The notes beneath the pieces were generated by a model that was given only the letters and a program-made list of their open reading frames with translations, searched no databases and was not told the DNA's origin. 64,000 nucleotides of DNA, from the NCBI GenBank assembly GCA_015063125.1, contig SUTB01000007.1, positions 1-64,000 on the forward strand, in the 5' to 3' direction. Shown piece by piece: positions 44,284-51,979 of this stretch. The DNA comes from Thermoplasmata archaeon. Its GTDB lineage: Archaea; Thermoplasmatota; Thermoplasmata; Methanomassiliicoccales; Methanomethylophilaceae. Both the position numbers and the translations under genes were made by a program. Positions within the stretch are counted from its first letter, which is position 1, and each line of letters starts with the position of its first letter.

Positions 44284-44469
44284 CCGGAACGGACCGAGAG
44301 GACTTTTCCGGTGTCGTGCGGCAGATCAGCATTCGGACAATGTACGGTCTTCTGCTATGCTTTGATCAGCAATGTGTCCGATACGACCTACCTGAACGGA
44401 GGGTGCCGGAGCATGCATGCATCCGATCAGGACTGCAGGATGGAACTGGTAGTTTTCATAGATGTCTAA

Positions 44470-44764
44470 TCGTCATTATTTGGTGACCTTTTCATATCTT
44501 TTTGAGACGAAGGAGTCTTCAAATCTAATGCGATCAAAATTGGGAAGAAATCCAGAAAAGGTTCGGCACGTAGGTTGTAACGGGTGGCATGGGCTAGGAC
44601 TAGAGGAGCGAAGGCGACCTTCTACAACAAAGTCGGGATCCTCGGAAAGAGGAGGAGATGAAAAATATCCGGGGCCAACCACGGATTCGAAATCAGAAAC
44701 ATCGTTGTTCTTCGAATTGCGTTTCTCATTTAGGTTAAAATCGTCGGCAATATATGTTGTTTTA
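44470..44764. other. Gap without a supported gene
   Basis: I see no convincing gene, RNA or repeat here. The short open frame across 44462-44794 has no ribosome-binding site and a composition unlike protein (for example LEERRRPSTTKSGSSERG). Confidence 0.4.
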
Positions 44765-44798
44765 TTACCATCTGGTAAGGAATTGGATAAATAATCTT
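44765..44798 (+). promoter_or_regulatory. Promoter element, copy 2
   Basis: Partner of 42379-42412 (28 of 34 bases identical, no gap), ending GGATAAATAATCTT. It lies about 130 bases before the surface-protein start at 44929. A tiny frame of 9 codons (ATG 44841) lies in between and may be a leader or chance. Confidence 0.5.
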
Positions 44799-44928
44799 AC
44801 TTCCACCTTCTACCCAGGGGTTTCCGCAGAAGGAAATGGAATGAACAGAACAATTTCAGGCGCAACCTGATCATACTGACATGCTTTGAGGTCGTACGTT
44901 AATCGAATCGACATTGACTGTTGTGGTA

Positions 44929-45498
44929 ATGACGAAGGTGTTGGAGATGGATAAGCAGGGGAAGATGATCATTACGCTATTGATCGGTGTATTGATGATT
45001 GCAGTTCTGATCGCGGTGCTCCCGACTGGCAACACCGAAGTGAAACCCAAGGTCAATGTCGGTCTGACTTCGTTGGTCGATTTTAACGTGGTCAGCGACG
45101 ATACAGAAACCGCGGCAAACGGTGTGTTCTTCGTTGTGCAGACGGGTGATTCCGTTGATATAAGGTTGGTAGCTAATCTGACAGTGGATGAAACCGATGA
45201 GCACGGCGTGGATTTTTTCATTCCGGCCGAACTGGACATCGTGAGTGTTCTCTGTAGTTTCAACGGTGACGTCTCGTCAGAACATGTGTGTATAAGGGAA
45301 TGGCCAATGGGCGGACATTTTGTCTACATCTCTAAAGCCCGGTATTACCCGGACAGGACTCCTGTGGGCGGAGATGGGATATTGGAAGTTGAACTTGCTT
45401 TGAATGGAGGAATCCGTATTGAAGAGATCAATACGTTGAACTTCGAGATAGTTGTCTCGAATACTGTATGGGAGGAAGTAATCATAAACATGGTGTGA
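44929..45498 (+). CDS. Membrane-anchored surface protein
   Basis: About 189 residues. N-terminal hydrophobic anchor (MIITLLIGVLMIAVLIAVLP, about 13-32), then a beta-rich outer domain rich in Val, Asp and Thr, with GVFFVVQTGDSVDI and LNFEIVVSN strands. ATG 44947 (after GGAG) is an alternative start. It may share a promoter type with the secreted-protein gene at 42456. Family unknown. Confidence 0.5.
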   Translation: MTKVLEMDKQGKMIITLLIGVLMIAVLIAVLPTGNTEVKPKVNVGLTSLVDFNVVSDDTETAANGVFFVVQTGDSVDIRLVANLTVDETDEHGVDFFIPAELDIVSVLCSFNGDVSSEHVCIREWPMGGHFVYISKARYYPDRTPVGGDGILEVELALNGGIRIEEINTLNFEIVVSNTVWEEVIINMV

Positions 45499-45666
45499 AA
45501 AACACATTTATCCGGCATGAAACACAAAGTCGTTTGTACCATGCGCAATCACAGATAGCGAACGGTACTGTGTCCTCTGTAGCGGAGAAAGGAGAATATT
45601 ATGGATCCAATAATCAATTAGAACCCCCGATATACAGCTCTGTCGACTCAAGACACATCTCGAACT

Positions 45667-46079
45667 TCAGAACAGAGTTGGATTGTCTGCAATCAGTTTT
45701 GATATGGGGTCGGTGTATGTTCCACCCCTCGAAGCCTCTTCAAACTTCCTCATCAATCCGAACAATCTTGCTTCTGCAGCATCTAACAAAGCATCATAAG
45801 TCAAACATTGCACACGCACTCTGGTTTGGTTCATCGGTTCAAAAAGATCAGGGTCTATCGTCGAGCCGAGTACATAACAAACATAGTCGGGATCTCCTAA
45901 TATTTTCCCTGAGTTTTTAATCGCTCTAGCATAATCAAATGCCTGAGTCATATTTTTGGATATGATGTGGGACCCACCTTTTTTTCAGTTCGACAATGGT
46001 TATCTTGGAGTAACCTCTTGGTTCTCCATTCGAAAGTTGATAGTCGTATCTATCGGCGGAATAGATACCAACGGAGGAA
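45667..46079 (-). pseudogene. Frameshifted PD-(D/E)XK-like nuclease/ATPase C-terminus remnant
   Basis: The first frame reads ADRYDYQLSNGE, then ITIVELKK, a PD-(D/E)XK-like active-site strand. The frame breaks in an AAAAAAA run (about 45979-45985 on the plus strand as T7). It continues in the next frame as GGSHIISKNMTQAFDYARAI, then DPDYVCYVLGSTIDPDLF and a helical end. Removing one A would join the two into a single domain like those at the ends of restriction- or Shedu-type defence proteins. There is no intact N-terminus, so it is a truncated pseudogene. Confidence 0.5.
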
Positions 46080-46091
46080 TTTGAGCTGAAG

Positions 46092-46438
46092 ATGGATGAC
46101 GAGTACTCGTTCATCCACGAGATCATGACCACAGGGGTGATCGCCTACGAAGTATGAGAGAGGCTCATTCCGGGGATTCGCCAAAGCGGATCTGGAGCAG
46201 ATGGAGTTCAACGCGAGCAACGGATTCCAACCGGCAATGTCGACGTGCATGCATGCACAGCAGTATGCCGAGAAGATGATTAAGGAGAAGTACGTCGAAC
46301 TGTTCGACTCCGAGCCCGATAGGACGCACAATCTGAAGATTCGAGGTGGCATCTTGGAGCTCGACTTATTCCCTCAAGGTGTCGTTCGACATAGTCGGGT
46401 GCTATAACAAGAGAATACCCCGTGCCGAGCACGGGTAA
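46092..46438 (+). pseudogene. Decayed MNT-HEPN toxin-antitoxin pair
   Basis: MDDEYSFIHEIMTTGVIAYEV (46092-46157) looks like the C-terminal end of a minimal nucleotidyltransferase antitoxin. An ATG overlapping its stop opens a HEPN-like protein. The frame must shift by one near a GGGG run (46172-46175) to read GFAKADLEQMEF, then STCMHAQQYAEKMIKEKYVE and DRTHNLK. A second shift near 46370 gives FDIVGCYNKRIPRAEHG. These match HEPN (ACFHAQQAAEKALKALL, then RTHDL, then YY..RYP). At least two frameshifts and the loss of the MNT N-terminus make it inactive. Confidence 0.6.
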
Positions 46439-46512
46439 TGATTTCAAGCTCTTCTGAGAAGTACAACGGCGGCCCCTATGACTATTGATGTTACGACACA
46501 TCCTGCGATGAA

Positions 46513-46566
46513 TGTACTAAGCGGACAGTTTGTGAGAACTAGGCTTGAACGCGTTCGCTTAGTACA
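46513..46566. repeat. 11-bp inverted repeat with nested hairpins
   Basis: TGTACTAAGCG (46513-46523) and CGCTTAGTACA (46556-46566) are exact reverse complements. Inside are AGTT-tgtgag-AACT and GAACgcGTTC, so the element could fold into a three-arm structure. It lies 44 bases before the DUF3089 gene and could be a structured leader, an operator or a recombination site. Confidence 0.5.
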
Positions 46567-46609
46567 GGTCGAGATATTGATAAGAACATCCTCCGGGATA
46601 CGAGGTACG

Positions 46610-47671
46610 ATGGATTCCGTCACAGATTACAGCGATCCGAGCAACTGGGCCTATTTCGGAGAAGGTCCGGACAAGGGCGCGGATGTGTTCCTGATAGCCC
46701 CTACCTCTGATTTTACGGACAGTCGCAACATGTCCTTGGATGATGAGGAGCAGAAGGGGTTCTTCAGGATATCTCTGGAGATGGAGAGGGGCATCTATGA
46801 GGATGCCGGGAATCTGTACTCGCCGTATTACAGGCAGGCGACCATACCCGCATATTTCCTGGAACCTTCGGAGAGGGGCAGATGTCTGGATTTGGCATAT
46901 TCGGATGTCATTGCGGCTTTCGATCATTTCCTGAGTATTCGCCCTTCGGACAGGCCGCTGATCATCGCGGGATTCTCTCAGGGTTCCGATATGTGCTACG
47001 GGCTGCTGAGGGACCGCTTCGGGGACGAGGATCTGAGAAGACGCCTGATAGCGGTGTACGCATTGGGGTGGCAGCTCACCAGGGATTTCGTGTCCGAGAA
47101 TCCTTGGATCACCCCTGCGCAATCATCGGACGATGTCGGTGTTGTCGTGGCGTTCGACTGCGAGGCACCGGGACTGGACGGGACCTTCCTGAATCCTGAA
47201 GGGACCTGGTCATATTCGATAAATCCGTTGAACTGGAGGACCGACGGTATCGTTGCGGACAGATCGTTGAACATACGCTCACGTATGTACGACCTCCTTG
47301 GAAATCCGAAGGAGGAGATACCCAACCATTGCGGCTGCTACATAGAACCTGGGAGAGGGGTCCTGAAGGTCACGGACGTGAATCCGGAAGATATCGAACA
47401 GCTGATCCCGGGACTTCCGAAGGAATGCTTCCATGTCCAGGACTACCAGTTCTTCTTCTACAATCTGAAGAAGAATGTCATGGATAGGAAGGCCGCATAC
47501 TTTGGAAAAAGACGAATCCGATCCGAAGCGAGACTCCATCAGGTCTTTTCTGATCGGTGTTTCGACGGTGTAAAAAAGAAGAGGCAGCCGTTAGGCCACC
47601 TCTGGTTGGGTTTCAGAGCTTCACGAGGCTGGTGCCTTTCAGGGTTATTTCCTGTGTTTCGCCAGTTGTAG
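46610..47671 (+). CDS. DUF3089-like alpha/beta hydrolase with C-terminal extension
   Basis: 353 residues. It opens YSDPSNWAYFG and DVFLIAPTSDF, then the nucleophile elbow AGFSQGSDM (about 122-130), matching DUF3089 hydrolases. GAGGT lies five bases before the ATG. The family-like part ends near KKNVMDRKAAYFGK (about 300). The remaining 50 residues are Arg/Gly/Leu-rich, overlap the 3' end of the convergent gene and end in TAG, suggesting loss of the normal stop or readthrough of a chance frame. Substrate unknown. Confidence 0.7.
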   Translation: MDSVTDYSDPSNWAYFGEGPDKGADVFLIAPTSDFTDSRNMSLDDEEQKGFFRISLEMERGIYEDAGNLYSPYYRQATIPAYFLEPSERGRCLDLAYSDVIAAFDHFLSIRPSDRPLIIAGFSQGSDMCYGLLRDRFGDEDLRRRLIAVYALGWQLTRDFVSENPWITPAQSSDDVGVVVAFDCEAPGLDGTFLNPEGTWSYSINPLNWRTDGIVADRSLNIRSRMYDLLGNPKEEIPNHCGCYIEPGRGVLKVTDVNPEDIEQLIPGLPKECFHVQDYQFFFYNLKKNVMDRKAAYFGKRRIRSEARLHQVFSDRCFDGVKKKRQPLGHLWLGFRASRGWCLSGLFPVFRQL

Positions 47672-48527
47672 TTTTATAGAGGACATTGTTCGAACCGAAG
47701 TAGTGTGTTTTGACCACTTTGCCGAATCCATCCTCGCAGTTTGCTTCTTGGACGGTTACCTTCTTCTTTCCGAAATCAGTGTCGATTGTTTCGGAGTATT
47801 TCTGACCGTATGCCACTTTATACATCTCTTCGAGGTTCTTCTGCTCATATTCATATGACACAAGGGCGAGGAATTGAGTTTTGGTAAACTCTATGCCTGA
47901 TTCGGTCTTTATTTTCTCTCCATCGATGGATTTGATGACAAATTTTTCGGTCATATCCATGTTCTCGTCATGGACAATAGTTATGGTACACAGATCGCCA
48001 TCCAGATTCGATACGGTGATTGTGGTTTCGAAATTCGAACCTAAGGTGCTCTTCGTCTTTGTGAAAGAACCGTTGGTGACCACTTGTTCATCGAGTGTCT
48101 TTGTGAGATCCAGGTTCGTGTCCAGCAATTCTACGCTACCGGTTCCCATAATTGTTTTATCGAAGGTCTCTTTGTATTTAACGCCAGATTTCGGTTCGAT
48201 ATACATTGCGAATTCGCCGAATTCTGCACTAGTCTGTTTGTAAACGTCACAAACGACATTCTGTCCTTTGTACTCTATTGTCTCTGTGCCGGTCTTTTCA
48301 AATCCTTCTGTGGTGACGTAAAGGAAGTTAGCCAGGAAAGAAGCGACCTCGTAGTCATCATGAACTTCGGTGTTTTTACCGTGTGATGATATCTCGACTT
48401 CGATGTAATCGCCCACTTTCAAATCTGTTCTGATGCTGTCGCCGCTGTTGTTCAGCAGGAAATAGGCTCCTACTCCAGCCACAGCGATGATCGCAACTAA
48501 AATAATCGCTATGTAAGATGATTTCAT
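47613..48527 (-). CDS. Membrane-anchored surface protein
   Basis: 304 residues. One N-terminal helix (about 5-25, AIILVAIIAVAGVGAYFLL) is followed by a beta-rich, Thr/Lys/Glu-rich outer domain (for example YIEVEISSHGKNTEV). A TATA-like TTTTTTTAC at about 48551-48559 fits a leaderless start. A function cannot be read. Confidence 0.6.
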   Translation of the reverse strand: MKSSYIAIILVAIIAVAGVGAYFLLNNSGDSIRTDLKVGDYIEVEISSHGKNTEVHDDYEVASFLANFLYVTTEGFEKTGTETIEYKGQNVVCDVYKQTSAEFGEFAMYIEPKSGVKYKETFDKTIMGTGSVELLDTNLDLTKTLDEQVVTNGSFTKTKSTLGSNFETTITVSNLDGDLCTITIVHDENMDMTEKFVIKSIDGEKIKTESGIEFTKTQFLALVSYEYEQKNLEEMYKVAYGQKYSETIDTDFGKKKVTVQEANCEDGFGKVVKTHYFGSNNVLYKTTTGETQEITLKGTSLVKL

Positions 48528-48588
48528 AATTGTCTAGCACATTAGGTTGTAAAAAAAGGTAATTACAGAACAGTCGGAATTTTAACAT

Positions 48589-48672
48589 CAGACCAGTCGG
48601 TTGGCTATAGCATCCAGTAAAGCCTTAGGAATTATACTGCATCCGTCACAGGTCTTTCGGGAATCTGGTCTG
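48589..48672. other. 84-bp span bounded by 8-bp inverted repeat in intergenic region
   Basis: CAGACCAG (48589-48596) and CTGGTCTG (48665-48672) are exact reverse complements in the 263-base gap between divergent genes. The span could be a small RNA or chance; no promoter is obvious. The rest of the gap holds a TATA box CTAAATTTATACC at about 48748-48760 for the next gene. Confidence 0.25.
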
Positions 48673-48790
48673 TTGATATGCATCAGATGTTGGGGATGAC
48701 GGTATAGGTCAGTACGAAATAGACCTGTTAAGAGCCGGCAATACATACTAAATTTATACCGTTAAATCGCTTCCAGCACCTGGTAATAGA

Positions 48791-49414
48791 ATGTTGTTCT
48801 TCGAAAATGAGAAGGTTCTTGGGCTAGTATTCTGGGCCGTAGCCGCCTTCTTTATCTTCGACTCTGTCCTCGTGATGCTGATCCCGTTCGGATTCATTGA
48901 CATGGAAATTCCGATCGAGGTCGCAGATGTTGTTCTGTTCTGTGTAATAGTAGGCTCAGGGAGGCTCATCTCTGCCCTGCTGTACGCTTGGAACGCTCAC
49001 AGGGTCATGATAGGGAAGGTCTCCGGCAGCGTTCAGATACTCTCCCAATATGTCATAATCGTCGGTGTGACCACACTGATCATAGAGGTTATGGACGCCA
49101 TCGGTGAGATAGTATGCATCGGATCGTTGGCCGACGGTCTGATAACGATGGCGATAGGCATAGTATTCTGTGTGGTCCTGATGCTGGTCTCATACAAGAT
49201 AGGCAAGGGAAAGAAAGGACCTCTGAAGAAGTTCCTTTGGGCTGTACTGGTAATCGCCTTCATCATCATGGCGGTATACAACGTCCTTCCCGTAGAATCG
49301 TATGAGGATCTGATCTACTGCACCAGCCATCTGATCATCGCCATCTTCATGCTCCTCTTCCTTCTGGATACCGGGGTCAGAGAGGAGATGGGATTCAAAC
49401 CGAGGAGGGTGTGA
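48791..49414 (+). CDS. Six-helix membrane protein, paralogue of 53990-54580
   Basis: 207 residues with about six transmembrane helices. The middle (GKVSGSVQILSQYVIIVGV, then IGEIVCIG) aligns with GVISDKVEILAQFVRIVGI and IAKVVLG in the gene at 53990. Family unknown. It ends 4 bases before the cardiolipin synthase gene and is probably co-transcribed with it. Confidence 0.65.
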   Translation: MLFFENEKVLGLVFWAVAAFFIFDSVLVMLIPFGFIDMEIPIEVADVVLFCVIVGSGRLISALLYAWNAHRVMIGKVSGSVQILSQYVIIVGVTTLIIEVMDAIGEIVCIGSLADGLITMAIGIVFCVVLMLVSYKIGKGKKGPLKKFLWAVLVIAFIIMAVYNVLPVESYEDLIYCTSHLIIAIFMLLFLLDTGVREEMGFKPRRV

Positions 49415-49418
49415 TAGC

Positions 49419-50855
49419 ATGATAGACTGGTTGACTCAGTTTGCCATCGAGATGGATGTGATATTCCTGCTCTTCCTGTTCTTCTCGGAGAGAGGCCATC
49501 CTGCTAAGCTGATCATGTGGGCGCTGGCCTTCATATTCCTCCCGGTGGTAGGTTTCGTGATCTATCTGTTCATCGGACAGTCGTTCTATTCGAAGCATGT
49601 CTTCAGTCTCAAAGGCGTGAAGGACGATAAGATAGAGGACGAATTCAAGATCGCCAAGGACGACATAGATACGGAATCGGATCCGGACTACCGCGAGCTG
49701 ATGACGGCCGTTCACAACATGGGCGGTCTGGGCTATTCGAGGGATAACAACGTCCGCCTCTACACCTTGGGAGAGGACAAGTTCAAGGACATGTACGAGG
49801 ACCTCAGGGCCGCGAAGGATTTCATCAACATCGAGTACTACATAGTGAGGAACGACGAGCTCGGAAACGAGCTTCTGGAGATCCTGACGCAGAAGGTCAA
49901 GGAGGGTGTGGATGTCAGGTTCCTCACCGATTATTTCGGTGTCGGGAAAGGGCCCAAGGCCGCCATCAAGAAGTTCAGGCAGGCCGGGGGCAAGTTCGGG
50001 GCATTCCACAACGTCATTTGGCTGATGTTCAGCCCCAAGAAGAACAACCGTAACCACAGGAAGATCGCCGTCATCGACGGAAAGATCGCTTACTGCGGGG
50101 GATTCAATGTCGGCGACGAGTACCTGGGAAAGGGTCCGTTGGGATTCTGGAGGGACACCGCAGTCCGCATAACCGGTTCCGCCGTCAAGCCTCTGATGCT
50201 TAGATTCCAGATGGACTGGGAGTACGCAACGAAGGAGCCTCTGAGCTCCGACAGGGAGGGAGTCAAGCGCTTCTATCCCGATGCGGATCAGAGCACCAGC
50301 GGCGAGACCAGGATCATCACCGTGTCCGGAGGTCCGGATGTCTCTGATTTCAACCCGGTCAGGCTGGAGTACCTTGCGCTGATCAACAAGGCAAAGAAGT
50401 CCGTGTATCTCCACTCGCCCTACTTCATACCGGACGATTCTCTTCAGGACGCACTCACCATGGCAGCGGCCAGGGGAGTGGATGTCAGGGTCATAATCCC
50501 GGACAAGCCGGACCACATGTTCGTCTTCTGGAATAACATCCGTTGCGCATACGCCGTCATGGGCAACGGAGTGAAGGTGTACATGTACAACCGCGGATTC
50601 GTGCATTCCAAGACAATGGTGGTCGACGGGGAGTACTGCTCCGTCGGTTCGGCCAACTTCGACGACCGTTCGCTCGTGCTCAACTTCGAGACCAACGCGA
50701 TGATCCTGTCCAAGGAGATAGGCCGTCAGATGGACGAGGCGTTCATGGAGGATCTGGAGTACTGCACGGAATACACCCGCGAGGATTACGAGAACCTCAA
50801 CGGATATCAGCAGGCCAGAGTAGCCGTCTCAAGGCTGTTCAGCAGCCTGTCCTGA
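49419..50855 (+). CDS. cls: Cardiolipin synthase-like phospholipase D family protein
   Basis: 478 residues. Two N-terminal membrane helices (about 5-55), then two HKD motifs: HRKIAVIDG (about 213-221) and HSKTMVVDG (about 394-402), each followed by the expected Gly/Asn residues (GGFN, GSAN). It would transfer phosphatidyl-type groups to make archaeal cardiolipin analogues. Confidence 0.88.
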   Translation: MIDWLTQFAIEMDVIFLLFLFFSERGHPAKLIMWALAFIFLPVVGFVIYLFIGQSFYSKHVFSLKGVKDDKIEDEFKIAKDDIDTESDPDYRELMTAVHNMGGLGYSRDNNVRLYTLGEDKFKDMYEDLRAAKDFINIEYYIVRNDELGNELLEILTQKVKEGVDVRFLTDYFGVGKGPKAAIKKFRQAGGKFGAFHNVIWLMFSPKKNNRNHRKIAVIDGKIAYCGGFNVGDEYLGKGPLGFWRDTAVRITGSAVKPLMLRFQMDWEYATKEPLSSDREGVKRFYPDADQSTSGETRIITVSGGPDVSDFNPVRLEYLALINKAKKSVYLHSPYFIPDDSLQDALTMAAARGVDVRVIIPDKPDHMFVFWNNIRCAYAVMGNGVKVYMYNRGFVHSKTMVVDGEYCSVGSANFDDRSLVLNFETNAMILSKEIGRQMDEAFMEDLEYCTEYTREDYENLNGYQQARVAVSRLFSSLS

Positions 50856-50866
50856 GAAAAAACTCA

Positions 50867-50886
50867 GACGGGGGATATCCCCCGTC
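50867..50886. terminator. Bidirectional terminator between cls and asd
   Basis: The 20-base perfect palindrome with arms GACGGGGGAT and ATCCCCCGTC lies 11 bases after cls and 4 bases past the distal asd stop (50891). T-rich GTTTTCATTCTTTTTT follows on the plus strand. Its place right after the distal asd stop supports the long asd reading. Confidence 0.75.
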
Positions 50887-50890
50887 GTTT

Positions 50891-51976
50891 TCATTCTTTT
50901 TTGGCGATAAGGCCCTTTGCAGTCAGCAGTTCGGCGCATAGAACTGCGCCTCCGGCCGCACCGCGGAGGGTGTTGTGAGACAGTCCTACGAACTTCCAGT
51001 CGTAGACGCTGTCGGGTCTGAGCCTTCCGACCGTGACGCCCATTCCGTTCTCGTAGTTCACGTCCTTGATGACCTGGGGACGGTCGTCCTCCTAGAAGTA
51101 CTTGATGAACTGCTTCGGTGCACTGGGAAGATCGAGGTCCTGAGGCTCTCCCTTGAACTCCTCCATCTTCTGGATGAGCTGCTCCTTGGTTGCCGGTTTC
51201 CTAAGTTTGACGAACACGGCCGCGGTGTGTCCGTACAGGACGGGGACGCGGATGCATTGGCTGGTGATCACGGGGCTGGTCGCAGGGACGATCTCACCGT
51301 TCTCGACCTTTCCCCAGATACGGAGGGGCTCCTTCTCGCTCTTGTCTTCCTCGCCGGAGATGTAGGGTATGACGTTGCCCACCATCTCGGGCCAGGTGTC
51401 GAAGTTCTTTCCCGCTCCTGAGATGGCCTGGTAGGTGGTCACGATGACCTCGTAGGGCTCGAACTCCTTCCATGCCTCAAGAACCGGGGTGTAGCTCTGG
51501 ATCGAGCAGTTGGGCTTGACGGCTATGAATCCGCGTTTGGTGCCGAGGCGCTTCTTCTGTGCCTCGATGACCGCCATGTGGTGCGGGTTGATCTCGGGGA
51601 GGATCATGGGTACGTCGGGGGTCCAGCGGTGAGCGCTGTTGTTGGATACGACCGGGATCTCCTTCTTGGCGTAGTCGTCCTCGATCTTCCTGATCTCCTC
51701 CTTCGACATGCTGAGGGCGCTGAACACGAAGTCCACCTTGCTGCAGATATCGTCTATGTCGGCCACGTTCTGTACCATCATCTTCCCGATCTTCTCGGGG
51801 ACCGGTGTCTCGATGCTCCAGCGTCCTCCGAGGGCATCCATGTATGTCTTGCCCGCAGAACGCTCGCTGGCGGCGAGCACGGTGATCTCGTACCAGGGGT
51901 GGTCTGCCAGCAGGGACACGAATCTCTGCCCCACCATACCGGTGGCACCTAGTATTCCGACTTTCAACTTATCCAT
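50891..51976 (-). CDS. asd: Aspartate-semialdehyde dehydrogenase with in-frame TAG (pyrrolysine) codon
   Basis: 361 residues if TAG (51092-51094) is read through. Residues 1-294: cofactor loop LGATGMVGQR (about 9-18), catalytic Cys157 (KPNCSIQSYTP), ISGAGK, and His250 in VPVLYGHTA. Codon 295 is TAG. The next 66 residues carry the conserved C-terminus (GMGVTVGRLRPD, WKFVGLSHNTLRGAAGGAV) and end at TGA 50891-50893. Without readthrough the enzyme would lose this C-terminal part of the fold. It makes aspartate semialdehyde for the lysine operon. The start lies four bases after the antiporter stop. Decoding as pyrrolysine is an inference from the lineage. Confidence 0.85.
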
Positions 51977-51979
51977 TTT

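Noticed and set aside
42163-44530. Second copy of the tRNA-Pro 3' end as an integration att site
   Set aside because: Only a 9-base match (TTCAAATCT, about 44518) was found, too short to support an att duplication in this window.
44462-44794. 110-codon open frame in the accessory gap
   Set aside because: No ribosome-binding site, odd composition, and it overlaps the promoter element at 44765-44798.
46050-46352. Open frame on the minus strand opposite the MNT-HEPN remnant
   Set aside because: The plus strand carries HEPN similarity in this stretch. The minus product is Cys/Ser-rich without motifs.
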